From NCBI GenBank assembly GCA_018066125.1, contig JAGHSA010000019.1:59975-123974 (forward strand): a stretch of 64,000 bases of DNA. The letters are read 5' to 3'. The stretch comes from Candidatus Cryptobacteroides onthequi. Lineage in GTDB: Bacteria > Bacteroidota > Bacteroidia > Bacteroidales > UBA932. The translations under genes were made by a program, and so were the position numbers. Every line of letters starts with the position of its first letter. The first letter of the stretch is position 1. Positions 1 through 10,214 of the stretch are shown here, in pieces. Under the pieces are notes generated by a model that made no database searches, was not told the DNA's origin, and worked only from the letters and a program-made list of their open reading frames with translations.

Positions 1-364
1 CATAGAGCCACTCCTCAGAGCAGAATAAAGCTGATTTCTCGTCTGAAATCGCCGCCAGCATTATTCGATTTCAGCGGCCCGAGCTGAGACGGAGCCGGGA
101 AGCCACTTGCTCCCGGTTCGCAGCGGCTGCTTCGGTATCGTCTTCGCCTGTCGCGGCTGACTCCTCCCTTTTAGTCTGCTTCGCAGCCTAACGGTCGTCA
201 ATCACACGCCGCTCCCGGGCGGCTCTTCCGATACCTCAGCTTTTCCGCCGCTGCTCCAAGTCGCTGCGTGACTTCCCGGCTCCGTCTCTTTTGCCCGGCC
301 CAGAATGGCCGCGTTTCTGCTGACTCCTCGACGCCCTTCCGCCGTATGTCAGTCCACGAACTTA
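1..364. other. Gene-free stretch downstream of metG
   Basis: No convincing coding sequence is seen. The stretch holds a full copy of the ~227-bp structured element (75-300). The leading 74 bases contain a short inverted motif (tgatttc...gaaatc, 31-50) but nothing I can name. The window edge cuts whatever lies to the left. Confidence 0.6.
75..300. repeat. ~227-bp structured intergenic element, copy 1
   Basis: This copy matches 15841-16068 almost base for base across its interior (by eye well over 90% from the gaagccacttgctcc motif to the gctgcgtgacttccc motif). Its two ends are imperfect inverted repeats: the left has GAGACGGAGCCGGGAAGCCAC-like sequence and the right carries its complement with one change. 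Inside are short self-complementary hairpins (CTGC-ttc-GCAG, GCCGC-tcccgg-GCGGC, GACT...AGTC) and a long-range pairing of GGTATCG with CGATACC. There is no long open frame shared by the two copies, so a folded RNA or DNA or a non-autonomous mobile element is more likely than a gene. Function unknown. Confidence 0.75.
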
Positions 365-2587
365 TTATCCGATCTGAGCGCCGTTGACGAGAGCCTCCTG
401 AGGGGTGATGAACCTCATCTTGCCGTCACCCTGACGGGCCATGAGAATCATACCCTTGGACTCGATGCCCCTGATGGTGCGAGGCGCGAGATTGGCGAGA
501 ATGCAGATCTGCTTTCCGACCATCTCCTCTGGGCTATAGTACTCAGCGATACCTGAAACAATGGTACGCTGATCAATGCCTGTATCGATGGAAAGCTTGA
601 GGAGCTTGTCTGTCTTAGGCACTCTCTCCGCAGCAAGCACAGTCGCAGTGCGGATATCCATGGCGTCGAACTGCTCGAATGTAACTTCGGCCTTCTGAGG
701 CTCGATCTTCTTCGCAGCCTCCTCAGCGGCAGCTGCTGCTGCGGCAGCCTCACGCTCGGCCTTGATATCTGCAAGGCGCTTGAGCTGCGCGTCGATGGCG
801 TCATCCTCGATCTTGGCAAAAAGAAGCTCTGCAGCTCCAAGCTGATGCTCTGCAGGGATCAGGTTCTCCTGTCCGAGCTTGTCCCAGCTCAGGCACACGC
901 ACTTGCCGGCACCCGGGCATGACGCTGACATCGCAGCGATATCTGCACCTGAAGGAGCTGAAACGGTATGGCGTGCAGCGCACTCGCCTTCCTTGAAGGT
1001 ATTGACAGTCTCCTGCTCACCCTTGCGGTGATCGACACCTGCACAGATGCATACGTCAAGCATCTTGCGGAGCTTCTCGGCTGCAAACGGAGTGAAAGGC
1101 TCGAATACGATGGCGAGATCCGCACAGATCTGAAGGCAGACATTGAGGATGGTGGCGGTACGTTCCATGTCGGTCTTTGCGACCTTCCAAGGCTCTGTGT
1201 CAGAGATGTACTTGTTGCCGACACGCGCGATGCCCATGGCATCCTTGAGCGCCTCACGGAAATGATAGCCCTCGAGGTTCTTCTCGATGGAAGCACGGAG
1301 TGCAGGAATCTCGGCAAGCGCCTCCCTGTCGATGTCCTGAAGTTCTCCGGCAGCAGGGACCTTGCCGCCGAAATATTTGTGCGTGAGCACGATGGCACGG
1401 TTCACGAAGTTGCCGAAGATAGCCACGAGCTCGCTGTTGTTGCGGGTCTGGAAATCCTTCCATGAGAAGTCGTTGTCCTTGGTCTCAGGAGCGTTGGCGG
1501 TGAGCACGTAACGGAGCACGTCCTCCTTGCCCGGGAACTGCTCGAGATACTCGTGAGCCCACACAGCCCAGTTGCGGGAAGTGGAGATCTTGTCGCCCTC
1601 GAGATTGAGGAACTCGTTCGAAGGGACATTGTCCGGAAGGATATATCCGTCGCCATATGCCTTGAGCATGGATGGGAAGACGATGCAGTGGAAGACGATG
1701 TTGTCCTTGCCGATGAAGTGGACGAGCTTGGTGTCCTCGCTCTTCCACCACTTGCCCCAGCTCTGAGGAAGGAGTTCCTGGGTGTTGGAGATGTAGCCGA
1801 TAGGTGCGTCGAACCAGACGTAGAGGACCTTGCCCTCCGCACCCTCTACAGGTACAGGCACGCCCCAGTCGAGGTCGCGGCTGACGGCACGCGGCTGGAG
1901 GCCGCCGTCGATCCAGCTCTCGCACTGGCCGTAGACATTGCTTCTCCACTCCTTGTGGCCGCTGAGGATCCACTCGGAGAGCCAGCTCTCATAGTTGTTG
2001 AGAGGGAGATACCAGTGTGTGGTCTTCTTCTTGACAGGTTCCGCGCCGCTGAGCTTCGACTTCGGGTTTATGAGCTCCTCTGGAGAAAGTGTGCTTCCGC
2101 ACTTTTCGCACTGGTCACCATATGCGCCTTCAGCACCGCACTTAGGGCAGGTGCCCACGATGTAGCGGTCTGCAAGGAAGGTCTTTGCCTCCGGGTCGTA
2201 GTACTGCTCAGACTCCCTGGTGATGAACTTGTCCTCGTCATAGAGCTTCCTGAAGAACTCTGAAGAGTTCTGCTCATGCACTTTGGACGAAGTGCGTCCG
2301 TAGATATCGAAGTTGATTCCAAGTCCTGCGAAAGAGTCCTTGATGATCTTGTGGTATCTGTCCACGATGTCCTGAGGGGTACATCCCTGCTGGCGGGCCT
2401 TGATGGTGATAGGCACACCGTGCTCATCGGAGCCGCAGACATAGAGGACATCCTCTCCCTTCATGCGGAGATATCTGACATAGATGTCGGCAGGCACATA
2501 GACTCCTGCAAGGTGTCCGATATGCACCGGTCCGTTTGCATACGGAAGGGCACATGTCACAAGCGTTCTTTTGTAATTCTTTTCCAT
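365..2587 (-). CDS. metG: Methionyl-tRNA synthetase
   Basis: Charges tRNA(Met) with methionine in the cytoplasm. The 740-residue protein has the class I signature HIGH at residues 22-25, a zinc-knuckle insert of the CPKC...CEKC type near residues 140-160, a KMSKS loop in the variant form KISTS, and a C-terminal tRNA-binding (OB-fold, EMAP-II/Trbp111-like) domain over about the last 105 residues that supports dimerisation in this family. An Ala/Glu-rich linker precedes that domain. Between the anticodon-binding domain (ending near EKLRKML) and the WDKLG motif is an extra segment of roughly 50 residues (about 512-567) with six cysteines, which I do not recall from related enzymes. The gene starts 13 nt after the dnaG stop, so the two are probably cotranscribed. 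Identity is secure. Confidence 0.97.
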   Translation of the reverse strand: MEKNYKRTLVTCALPYANGPVHIGHLAGVYVPADIYVRYLRMKGEDVLYVCGSDEHGVPITIKARQQGCTPQDIVDRYHKIIKDSFAGLGINFDIYGRTSSKVHEQNSSEFFRKLYDEDKFITRESEQYYDPEAKTFLADRYIVGTCPKCGAEGAYGDQCEKCGSTLSPEELINPKSKLSGAEPVKKKTTHWYLPLNNYESWLSEWILSGHKEWRSNVYGQCESWIDGGLQPRAVSRDLDWGVPVPVEGAEGKVLYVWFDAPIGYISNTQELLPQSWGKWWKSEDTKLVHFIGKDNIVFHCIVFPSMLKAYGDGYILPDNVPSNEFLNLEGDKISTSRNWAVWAHEYLEQFPGKEDVLRYVLTANAPETKDNDFSWKDFQTRNNSELVAIFGNFVNRAIVLTHKYFGGKVPAAGELQDIDREALAEIPALRASIEKNLEGYHFREALKDAMGIARVGNKYISDTEPWKVAKTDMERTATILNVCLQICADLAIVFEPFTPFAAEKLRKMLDVCICAGVDHRKGEQETVNTFKEGECAARHTVSAPSGADIAAMSASCPGAGKCVCLSWDKLGQENLIPAEHQLGAAELLFAKIEDDAIDAQLKRLADIKAEREAAAAAAAAEEAAKKIEPQKAEVTFEQFDAMDIRTATVLAAERVPKTDKLLKLSIDTGIDQRTIVSGIAEYYSPEEMVGKQICILANLAPRTIRGIESKGMILMARQGDGKMRFITPQEALVNGAQIG

Positions 2588-2600
2588 ATATGTGTGTTCT

Positions 2601-4589
2601 TTATCTTATCTTCTTTGACTGCACCAGCTTGATGGTGGCCTGCAGTTCCTGTATCCTGCGCATGATGTCCAGCTGCTCATCCATGTCTGCCGTGGCAGCC
2701 ATCTGGCGTCTGAGCTGATCCACCTGGTATTCCAGCTTCTTCTCCATGTAGAGCATCATGGTCCTCGGGACATACCTCACAAGCCATGAGGAAGTGGTGG
2801 TGAGGGCATCCTGAAAGTCCTTGACTGTCAGCTGATACTTCTCCATCGACAATTCCGCCGCAATGTCGGCGGTCTGCCTGTCCTCGGAATCGAGCAGCCT
2901 GCGCAGTATCTGCTCCTGCTCGTAACCTGCGTCATAGCCCTCGGCGTATGCCTCGTACACCGCCTGATACGCAGGCGTCTGAAGCTTTCCGCCGTCCTGG
3001 TCTATCGAGTCGAGGATGAAATCCGCCACTGTCGGCTTCTCCCCGCCGTCATACATCTCAGAGTCGCTCTCGAACTCCAGGATATCGGTGCCGTGCGTGA
3101 GCAGGAACACGAGTATCTCTTTCTCGACCGGAGACACTATCCTGTCTGTCTGGATCTGGCGCTGAGGCTCCTTCACCGGCACCGGCTGCTCCTGGACAGG
3201 CGCATCCCCCTGAGGCGCATCCCCGTCCTGGGCGGCAGCCGACTCGCGGCGCTCCGCTCTGAACTGGGCCATCCTCTCATCCTCCATCATCTTCTTGCGG
3301 GTGTCCGTGATGCGGCTGAACAGGATCTTGTCCTCGATGCCGAATTTCTGGGACACCATATTGACATAGACGGATCTCTTGACGGCGTCGGGTATGAGGG
3401 CGACGGTGTCTGCGATGTCGTTGATGAGGTTGGCGCGCTTGATGGGGTCATTGCCGGCCTGGGCGAGAAGGAGGTCGGTCTCGAATGAGACGAAGTCCTG
3501 CTCATGGTCGCGGATGAAGTCCTGAACCTCCTCGAGGCTGTGCTTCCGCGCGAAATCGTCGGGATCGTTTCCCTCCGGCAGGAGGACGACCTTGACATTG
3601 AGGCCCTCCTTGAGGACCAGACCTATACCGCGCTGGGCGGCATGTATGCCCGCTCCGTCACCGTCGTACATGATGGTGACGTTGTCTGTGAACTTGTGGA
3701 TGAGACGCACCTGCTCCACCGTGAGGGCGGTGCCGCAGGATGCCAGGACGTTGGTGATGCCGAGCTGATGCATGGAGACGACATCGACGTTGCCCTCCAC
3801 CAGGATGCACTTGTCCTGCCTTGAGATCTCCGATTTGGCGAGATAGATGCCGTAGAGCGCGCGGCTCTTGTGGTAGATCTCCGTCTCGGCGGTGTTGACG
3901 TACTTGGCAACGGTCTTGTCCGTGCGCAGCGTCCTGCCGCTGAATGCGATCACGCGGCCGCTGAGCGAATGGATAGGGAACATCACGCGCTCGGAGAACT
4001 TGTCCACGAGGCGTCCGTCGTCATACCTGACACTGAGTCCCGCCGCAATGAGATATTCGGCCTTGTACCCTGCCGCAAGGGCGGCGTCTGTAAGGGCGGT
4101 GCGGCCGGAAGGCGCCCATCCGAGACCGAATCTCGCAATGGTCTCGTCCTCCATGCCCCTGGAATGGTAGTATGCGTAGCCATGGGAGCGTCCCTCCTCC
4201 GTGGAAAGACTGTCCACAAAGAACTTCTGGGCGAACTCCGACACCAGATGGAGGCTCTCGCTGCGCTGCCGCGCCTGGATCTCTTCTGCGGATTCTTCAG
4301 ATTCCTTCACTTCGATATGGTAGCGCTTGGCGATGTACCGGAGCGCCTCTGCGTACGTGCAGTGCTCATGCTCCATGACAAAGCCCACGGCCGAGCCGGC
4401 CTTTCCGCATCCGAAGCACTTGTAGATGCCTTTGGACGGGGTCACATAGAATGACGGGGTCTTCTCGTTGTGGAAGGGACAGCATGCGACCAGACTGGCC
4501 CCGCGGCGCTTGAGCGTCACGAAGTCGCCGATGACATCCTCGATCCTGGCGGTATCAAGAATAAGGTCAACTGTCTCCTGTGGAATCAT
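2601..4589 (-). CDS. dnaG: DNA primase
   Basis: Makes RNA primers for replication. With the ATG at 4589 the protein is 662 residues; an upstream in-frame TTG at 4598 would add three residues but overlaps the promoter box, so the ATG is preferred. A CHC2 zinc finger is visible at the N-terminus (C37, H40, C58, C61), followed by the catalytic core with a TOPRIM motif (LVEGNVDVV, near residue 263) and the acidic pair YDGDGAG. The C-terminal third is poorly conserved, as expected for the DnaB-interacting region, and holds a Gln/Pro-rich linker. It lies upstream of metG in the same direction. A TATTTTTG box ends six bases before the ATG, suggesting a leaderless mRNA. Confidence 0.97.
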   Translation of the reverse strand: MIPQETVDLILDTARIEDVIGDFVTLKRRGASLVACCPFHNEKTPSFYVTPSKGIYKCFGCGKAGSAVGFVMEHEHCTYAEALRYIAKRYHIEVKESEESAEEIQARQRSESLHLVSEFAQKFFVDSLSTEEGRSHGYAYYHSRGMEDETIARFGLGWAPSGRTALTDAALAAGYKAEYLIAAGLSVRYDDGRLVDKFSERVMFPIHSLSGRVIAFSGRTLRTDKTVAKYVNTAETEIYHKSRALYGIYLAKSEISRQDKCILVEGNVDVVSMHQLGITNVLASCGTALTVEQVRLIHKFTDNVTIMYDGDGAGIHAAQRGIGLVLKEGLNVKVVLLPEGNDPDDFARKHSLEEVQDFIRDHEQDFVSFETDLLLAQAGNDPIKRANLINDIADTVALIPDAVKRSVYVNMVSQKFGIEDKILFSRITDTRKKMMEDERMAQFRAERRESAAAQDGDAPQGDAPVQEQPVPVKEPQRQIQTDRIVSPVEKEILVFLLTHGTDILEFESDSEMYDGGEKPTVADFILDSIDQDGGKLQTPAYQAVYEAYAEGYDAGYEQEQILRRLLDSEDRQTADIAAELSMEKYQLTVKDFQDALTTTSSWLVRYVPRTMMLYMEKKLEYQVDQLRRQMAATADMDEQLDIMRRIQELQATIKLVQSKKIR

Positions 4590-4595
4590 AGAAGA

Positions 4596-4603
4596 CAAAA
4601 ATA
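4596..4603 (-). promoter_or_regulatory. -7 box for dnaG, next to the ATG
   Basis: On the minus strand this reads TATTTTTG, a perfect match to the Bacteroidetes -7 consensus TAnnTTTG. Only six bases separate it from the dnaG ATG, so the predicted transcript would have almost no 5' leader. No clear TTTG -33 element was found at the expected spacing. Confidence 0.55.
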
Positions 4604-4626
4604 ATCATTTTCAGTGAAAAATGGGA

Positions 4627-6843
4627 TTATGATGCTATCTCACAGAGGAATTTGATCCTGACGAGACGTATCTCCATCTCCTCGTAGTCTGAGCCCAGAT
4701 CGCGTATGGCGTCGGCCACGGAATCAGACTCTGCCTCCTCCTTGAAGTACCCGTAGATCTCCTCGATGACATCTTCGTCAAGTTCCTGATCGATGTAGTA
4801 GTCAAGGTTGAGCTTGGTGCCGGTGGCGACGATTCCCTCGATCTCACACATGAGTTCATCCATGTCGAGTCCCCTGGCCATCGCGATGTCTTCCAGACTG
4901 AGACGGCGGTCTATGCTCTGGATGATGAACACCTTGTTGGCGGACTTGCTCGGAGCGGACTTCACCACAAAGTCGTCAGGACGCGTGATCTCGTTCTCCT
5001 CGACGTACTTCCTGATGAGGTCGATGAACTCCCTGCCGAATTTGCGGGCCTTGCCGTCTCCCACACCCTGACAGTTCTTGAGCTCCTCAAAAGTGATAGG
5101 ATAGATGATGGACATATCCTCCAGTGCCGGATCGCCGAAGATGATCCAAGGCTGCAGTTTCAGCTTCCTGGAGATGTCCTTGCGGAGGTCCTTGAGCATG
5201 GACAGGAGGGTTGCGTCCCCGCCGCCGGAGCCGCCCTTGACCGCAGCAGCTGCTGCAGCAGCCTCCTCGTCGTCCTCATCATCCGCGATTCCGGTCGAGA
5301 AGGTCCTGTCTTCCACAAGCATGAGGGCGTATGGAGAAGCGTAGAACTCCTCGCCCTGAGGGGTCACGGAGATCAGGCCGTAGCTCTCTATGTCCTTGTG
5401 GAGAAGGTTCAGTGTGAGTCCCTGGTGGAGGACTGTACACCAGAATTTGTAAGAGTGCTGCTTCCCGGCCCCGAAGAGAGGCAGGCTGTCGTGGTGGTAT
5501 GACTTGATGATGGAGTTGGACTCACCGGAGAGGATATTGGCCAGATGCTCTATCTTGAACCTCTCAGGCAGAGACTTTATGAGCTCTATGACCATCGACA
5601 TCTCTTTACGGCCGTCAAACTTCGGCTTAGGATGGATGCAGTTGTCACAACAGCAGCAGTTGTCCACTGGATACGACTCTCCGAAGTAGCTCAGGAGGAG
5701 TTTCCTGCGGCACTGGCTGGACTCGGCGTAAGCCACGACCTCTGCCAGAAGCTGCTTGCCTATCTCCTGCTCGGAGACCGGCTTGCCCTGCATGAACTTC
5801 TCCAGTTTCTGGATGTCCTTGTAGCTGTAGTAGGTGATGCAGTTGCCCTCCTGGCCGTCGCGGCCCGCACGTCCCGTCTCCTGGTAGTAGCTTTCTATGC
5901 TCTTAGGGATGTCGTAGTGGATGACGAAGCGCACGTCAGGCTTGTCTATTCCCATGCCGAAGGCTATGGTCGCCACGACCACATCGACCTCCTCCATGAG
6001 GAATCTGTCCTGGTTCTCGGCACGGGTCTTGGCATCGAGGCCTGCATGATACGGCACGGCCTTGATGCCGTTGATATTGAGGAGCTGGGCCATCTCCTCC
6101 ACCTTCTTGCGGCTCAGGCAGTAGATGATGCCCGATTTGCCGGGATTCTGGCGTATATACTTGATGATGTCCTTCTCCGGATCCACCTTGTCCCTTACCT
6201 CGTAGTAGAGGTTGGGGCGGTTGAAGGAGGATTTGAACACCATCGCCCCCTGGATGCCCAGATTCTTGAGGATGTCGCTCTGGACCTTAGGAGTGGCCGT
6301 GGCAGTCAGGGCAATGACGGGAGCCCTTCCGATCTCATCCACAAGGGAGCGTATGCGGCGGTATTCAGGACGGAAGTCATGTCCCCACTCGGATATGCAG
6401 TGAGCCTCGTCGATGGCGTAGAAGGATATCTTTATCTCTTTGAGAAGTGCGATGTTGTCATCCTTGGTGAGCGACTCGGGAGCCACATAGAGGATCTTCG
6501 TGCGACCGCTCAGCAGATCCTCGCGCACCTCGGCGATCTGTATCTTGTTGAGTGACGAGTTGAGGAAATGGGCGATGCACTCATTGCCGGAGACGAACCC
6601 CCTGATGGCATCCACCTGGTTCTTCATGAGCGCAATCAGCGGGGAGATCACTATGGCGGTGCCCTCCATCAGAAGTGCCGGCAACTGATAACACAACGAT
6701 TTGCCTCCGCCCGTCGGCATCAGGACGAAGGCGTCACCCCCTCCCACGAGATGGGAGATGACGCGTTCCTGATCGCCCTTGAAGGCATCATAGCCGAAAA
6801 ACTCCTTGAGCTTGGAGTGGATAGCTTCGGAGGTTGGTATCAT
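4627..6843 (-). CDS. recQ: ATP-dependent DNA helicase RecQ
   Basis: 3'-5' DNA helicase of recombination and fork repair. The 738-residue product has Walker A GGGKS at residues 45-49, the DEAH box at 145-148, helicase motifs up to the QETGRAGRDG motif VI, a four-cysteine zinc site in the RQC region (CRRK...CCCCDNC), a winged-helix segment, and a C-terminal HRDC domain. After HRDC come about 100 further residues with acidic patches, a tail often seen in Bacteroidales RecQ. A poly-Ala/acidic linker ([14 protein letters not shown]) joins RQC and HRDC. It stands between the DUF1015 operon and dnaG, all on the minus strand. Start is the ATG at 6843. Confidence 0.97.
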   Translation of the reverse strand: MIPTSEAIHSKLKEFFGYDAFKGDQERVISHLVGGGDAFVLMPTGGGKSLCYQLPALLMEGTAIVISPLIALMKNQVDAIRGFVSGNECIAHFLNSSLNKIQIAEVREDLLSGRTKILYVAPESLTKDDNIALLKEIKISFYAIDEAHCISEWGHDFRPEYRRIRSLVDEIGRAPVIALTATATPKVQSDILKNLGIQGAMVFKSSFNRPNLYYEVRDKVDPEKDIIKYIRQNPGKSGIIYCLSRKKVEEMAQLLNINGIKAVPYHAGLDAKTRAENQDRFLMEEVDVVVATIAFGMGIDKPDVRFVIHYDIPKSIESYYQETGRAGRDGQEGNCITYYSYKDIQKLEKFMQGKPVSEQEIGKQLLAEVVAYAESSQCRRKLLLSYFGESYPVDNCCCCDNCIHPKPKFDGRKEMSMVIELIKSLPERFKIEHLANILSGESNSIIKSYHHDSLPLFGAGKQHSYKFWCTVLHQGLTLNLLHKDIESYGLISVTPQGEEFYASPYALMLVEDRTFSTGIADDEDDEEAAAAAAAVKGGSGGGDATLLSMLKDLRKDISRKLKLQPWIIFGDPALEDMSIIYPITFEELKNCQGVGDGKARKFGREFIDLIRKYVEENEITRPDDFVVKSAPSKSANKVFIIQSIDRRLSLEDIAMARGLDMDELMCEIEGIVATGTKLNLDYYIDQELDEDVIEEIYGYFKEEAESDSVADAIRDLGSDYEEMEIRLVRIKFLCEIAS

Positions 6844-6875
6844 TATGTGGTCAGTCTTTGGTCAGTCAATAACTG

Positions 6876-6907
6876 CCAAGGGGGAGGCTGGAGACCAGCC
6901 CCCTTGG
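6876..6907 (-). terminator. Strong GC hairpin after the ser operon
   Basis: CCAAGGGGG pairs with CCCTTGG/CCAGCC on the other side, with a 3-nt bulge and an AGA loop. It sits between the stop of the DUF1015 gene and the start of recQ. No T-run follows on the minus strand, so it may be a Rho-type boundary or a processing hairpin rather than a classical intrinsic terminator. Confidence 0.4.
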
Positions 6908-6919
6908 ACTTCGGAAGGC

Positions 6920-8161
6920 TTACGCCAGCTTATGGATGGCGAGTCCGGAGCGGAGCTTCGGCTCGAACCAGGTCGTTTTAGGCGGCATGATGTTGCCGCT
7001 GTCGGCGATGTTGATGAGCTGTCCCATGGAGACAGGATAGAGCGCGAATGCGATCTTCATCTCGCCGCTGTCGACCCTGCGCTTCAGTTCTCCCAGACCG
7101 CGTATGCCACCGACGAAGTCGATGCGCTTGTCTGTACGGAGATCCTTGATGCCGAGGATCTTGTCAAGCACGAGCTTGGAAAGGATGGTGACGTCGAGTA
7201 CGCCGATAGGGTCATTGTCATCATATCTTCCCGGACGTGCCGTAAGTGAGTACCACTTGCCCTCGAGGTACATCGAGAAGTTGTGGAGCTCCTGTGGGGT
7301 ATAGATATCGGTTCCCATGCCCATGACATCGAAGTCATTGGAAAGCATGCCTATGATCTGCGATGCTGTGAGACCGTTGAGATCCTTCACCACACGGTTG
7401 TAGTCGATGATCTTGAGCTGGCTCTCAGGGAAGCAGACAGCCATGAAGTAGTTGTACTCCTCCTGCCCGGTATGAGCCGGATTCTGGGAGCGCTTCTCGG
7501 CACCCACGCGTGCCGCAGCTGCGGTGCGGTGGTGGCCGTCTGCCACATAGAATGCCTCCACCTGAGTGGTGAAGAGGCCTGTGATGGCAGCGATGTCTGC
7601 ATCGTCATCGATGATCCACATCTCGTGTCCGAAACCGTTCTCATCGGTGAATCGGTACTCGGACTCACCCTTGATGTACTTATCCACGATGGCATTTATG
7701 CCCTCGTTGTCGTGATATGCGAAGAATACGGGCTCGATGTTGGCATTCTGGATGCGCACATGGATCATGCGGTCATCTTCCTTGTCCCTGCGGGTGAGTT
7801 CGTGCTTCTTGATGATGCCGTCGGCATAGTCATCGATGTGGGCGCAGAGGACAAGTCCGTACTGTGTGCGCTCTCCCATGGTCTGGGAGTAGACATAGTA
7901 GCATGGCTTGGCATCCTGGACAAGCCATCCCTTTTCCTGCCATTCCTTGAAGTTCACGACCGCGCGGTCATAGACTCTCTGGTCATGGTCCGGAAGGATC
8001 GGGTCGAAATCTATTTCCGGCTTGGTGATGTGAAGAAGCGATTTCTCACCTGCCATCCTGAAGGCTTCCTCTGAATTGAGGACGTCGTATGGCGGAGCCG
8101 CAACCTCTGTCACAAGGCTCTTCGGAGGGCGTACCGCTGCAAAAGGCTTGACTGTGACCAT
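6920..8161 (-). CDS. DUF1015 family protein
   Basis: A 413-residue cytoplasmic protein of the DUF1015 family, biochemical role unknown. Family hallmarks visible are the N-terminal KPFAAVRPP and APPYDVLN motifs and a central ADGHHRTAAA motif around residue 207, which carries the conserved histidines. No signal peptide or membrane segment. It follows serC and serA with only four bases between the serA stop and this start region, an order repeated in many Bacteroidetes, so a role linked to serine or one-carbon metabolism is a context-based inference only. Start is ATG at 8161. Confidence 0.9.
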   Translation of the reverse strand: MVTVKPFAAVRPPKSLVTEVAAPPYDVLNSEEAFRMAGEKSLLHITKPEIDFDPILPDHDQRVYDRAVVNFKEWQEKGWLVQDAKPCYYVYSQTMGERTQYGLVLCAHIDDYADGIIKKHELTRRDKEDDRMIHVRIQNANIEPVFFAYHDNEGINAIVDKYIKGESEYRFTDENGFGHEMWIIDDDADIAAITGLFTTQVEAFYVADGHHRTAAAARVGAEKRSQNPAHTGQEEYNYFMAVCFPESQLKIIDYNRVVKDLNGLTASQIIGMLSNDFDVMGMGTDIYTPQELHNFSMYLEGKWYSLTARPGRYDDNDPIGVLDVTILSKLVLDKILGIKDLRTDKRIDFVGGIRGLGELKRRVDSGEMKIAFALYPVSMGQLINIADSGNIMPPKTTWFEPKLRSGLAIHKLA

Positions 8162-8165
8162 AACT

Positions 8166-9086
8166 CTACTTGTTTACCTGGAATCTTGTGCAACCTGTCT
8201 CGAAATAGCCTGCGATCTGGCGAGCCGCAGCAAGACCTGCATTGACGTTGGCTTCCTTGCTCTGAGCACCCATCTTCTTAGGTGTGGCGAAGACGCGGAG
8301 ACCAAACTTCTCCTGGAGGACAGCGTAGTTGTCAGGCATCACGTCAGTGACGTACTTGAGGTCCGGACGGGCCTCGAGAGCCTTCTCGAGACCGGCCTCG
8401 TCGATGACCTCCTTGCGGGCGGTGTTGACGAGTGTGGCTCCCTGAGGCATCTTGGTGATGAGATCATAGCCGATAGAGCCGATGGTCTCAGGAGTTGCAG
8501 GGATGTGGACTGAGATGTAGTCGCAGGTAGCGTAGAGGTCCTCGAGGTCCTTTGCCGGCTCTGCACCACCCTCGACGATCTTCTCTGCAGGGAGGAAAGG
8601 ATCGATGGCCTTTACCTTCATGCCGAGAGCCGCAGCCTTCTGGCCGACAAGGCGGCCGACGTTGCCGAAGGCCTGGATGCCGACAGTCTTGCCCTGAATC
8701 TCAGTGCCAGTGGCAGGGGTGAACTGTGTGCGCGCCATGAATATCATCATGGCGATCGCAAGCTCTGCAACTGCGTTTGAATTCTGGCCCGGAGTGTTCA
8801 TGACCACAACGCCGTGAGCGGTGGCTGCCGCGAGGTCCACATTGTCGTATCCGGCACCTGCGCGAACCACGATCTTGAGCTGCTTTGCAGCGTCAAGGAC
8901 TTCCGCTGTGACTTTGTCGGAGCGGATGATCATCGCATCTACATCGGCAACGGCTGCCACGAGGTCTGCCTGCTCCGGGTATTTCTCAAGAGCCACAAGC
9001 TCGTGTCCTGCGCCCTCTACTATCTCTCTGATGCCTGCCACTGCTGCAGCGGCGAAAGGCTTCTGTGTCGCTAAAAGAATCTTCAT
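8166..9086 (-). CDS. serA: D-3-phosphoglycerate dehydrogenase (Lys-type)
   Basis: Oxidises 3-phosphoglycerate to 3-phosphohydroxypyruvate, first step of serine synthesis. The 306-residue chain is the short form without a C-terminal ACT domain. The NAD-binding Rossmann segment reads GIQAFGNVGRLVG (about 137-148). Active-site Arg and Glu are in the NTARKEVIDE stretch (about 221-230). Where most 2-hydroxyacid dehydrogenases have a catalytic His after Thr-Pro, this protein has Lys (TPKKMGAQ, K270). A Lys at this place is known for the Entamoeba/Bacteroides class often called type IIIK. The gene follows serC by two bases, so both are in one operon. Assignment is firm by context and sequence. Confidence 0.93.
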   Translation of the reverse strand: MKILLATQKPFAAAAVAGIREIVEGAGHELVALEKYPEQADLVAAVADVDAMIIRSDKVTAEVLDAAKQLKIVVRAGAGYDNVDLAAATAHGVVVMNTPGQNSNAVAELAIAMMIFMARTQFTPATGTEIQGKTVGIQAFGNVGRLVGQKAAALGMKVKAIDPFLPAEKIVEGGAEPAKDLEDLYATCDYISVHIPATPETIGSIGYDLITKMPQGATLVNTARKEVIDEAGLEKALEARPDLKYVTDVMPDNYAVLQEKFGLRVFATPKKMGAQSKEANVNAGLAAARQIAGYFETGCTRFQVNK

Positions 9087-9088
9087 GT

Positions 9089-10162
9089 CTAACTGTGCAT
9101 CTTTTCAAATTCCTGCATGCAGGCCACGAGAGCTTCGACGTCCTCCTGGGTCGCTGCGTTGTAAATGGAAGCGCGGAATCCGCCGACAGAGCGGTGTCCC
9201 TTGATACCGATCATGCCCTGGCTCTTCGCATATGAAAGGAACTCGTCCTGGAGGTCCTCCTTGCCTGGAGCCATCACGAAACATACGTTCATGCTTGATC
9301 TGTCCTCTACGGCTGCTGTGCCGACGAAGAGAGGGTTGCGGTCGATCTCATCATAAAGAGTCTTGGCCTTCTTCTCGTTGAGCTCATGCACTGCAGCCAC
9401 ACCGCCCATGCTCTTGACCCACTTGAGAGTCTCGTTCATGACGAAGATTGAGAATACAGGAGGAGTGTTGAACATAGACTCCTTGTCGATGTGTGTGCGG
9501 AGGTCGAGCATGGTAGGAAGATACCTGCTGACCTTTCCGAGAGCGTCCTTCTTGATGATGGCGAAAGCCACACCGGCAGGGCCGGCGTTCTTCTGCGCAC
9601 CGCCATAGATCATGGTATATTTGCTGACATCCACAGGACGGCTGAGGATATCTGACGACATGTCGGCGATGAGTGGAACAGGAGAGTCGATGTCCTCCTT
9701 GAGCTCTGTACCGTAGATGGTATTGTTTGTGGTGATGTGGAAATAATCGGCGTCTGCCGGGATCACATAGTCCTTAGGGATGTAGCAATAATTCTTGTCT
9801 GAAGAAGATGCCACTGCGACAGCCTCTCCGAGACCCTTGGCCTCCTTGAGAGCCTTCTTTGCCCACACACCGGTGTCGAGATATGCAGCCTTCTTCTCAA
9901 GGAAGTTCATGGCCACATAGAGGAACTCCATGCTTGCACCACCGCCGAGGAACACTACTTCATAACCCTCAGGGATGTTAAGGAGTTCTTTCCAGAGTGC
10001 ACGGCACTCATTCATGGTCTCGTCCCACCCCGGGGTACGATGTGAAATTGACAACACTGAAACACCTGTGCCCTTGAAGTCCTTTATGGCTTCAATTGCA
10101 TTGTCGAGGACCACCTGCGGAAGGAGGCATGGTCCTGCGTTGAAAACGTGAACTTTACTCAT
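9089..10162 (-). CDS. serC: Phosphoserine aminotransferase
   Basis: Transfers an amino group from glutamate to 3-phosphohydroxypyruvate (PLP-dependent). At 357 residues it has normal family length. Motifs include FNAGP at the N-terminus, the SHR substrate-binding motif (40-42), the GGGAS phosphate-binding loop, and the PLP lysine K191 in [12 protein letters not shown]. The C-terminal [15 protein letters not shown] motif is intact. It is the first gene of serC-serA-DUF1015. A near-consensus -7 box (TATCTTTA, minus strand of 10200-10207) lies about 37 bases upstream. Confidence 0.97.
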   Translation of the reverse strand: MSKVHVFNAGPCLLPQVVLDNAIEAIKDFKGTGVSVLSISHRTPGWDETMNECRALWKELLNIPEGYEVVFLGGGASMEFLYVAMNFLEKKAAYLDTGVWAKKALKEAKGLGEAVAVASSSDKNYCYIPKDYVIPADADYFHITTNNTIYGTELKEDIDSPVPLIADMSSDILSRPVDVSKYTMIYGGAQKNAGPAGVAFAIIKKDALGKVSRYLPTMLDLRTHIDKESMFNTPPVFSIFVMNETLKWVKSMGGVAAVHELNEKKAKTLYDEIDRNPLFVGTAAVEDRSSMNVCFVMAPGKEDLQDEFLSYAKSQGMIGIKGHRSVGGFRASIYNAATQEDVEALVACMQEFEKMHS

Positions 10163-10214
10163 TATTCTATAAAATCAATAGATTCGGGTTATTATTTATT
10201 AAAGATAGGATTTT

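Noticed and set aside
1066-1082. CTTGCGGAGCTTCTCGG in metG resembles the hairpin loop
   Set aside because: Coding for a conserved EKLRKM stretch with no paired arms.
5545-6555. Long plus-strand open frame opposite recQ
   Set aside because: Antisense shadow of recQ, which has all its helicase motifs.
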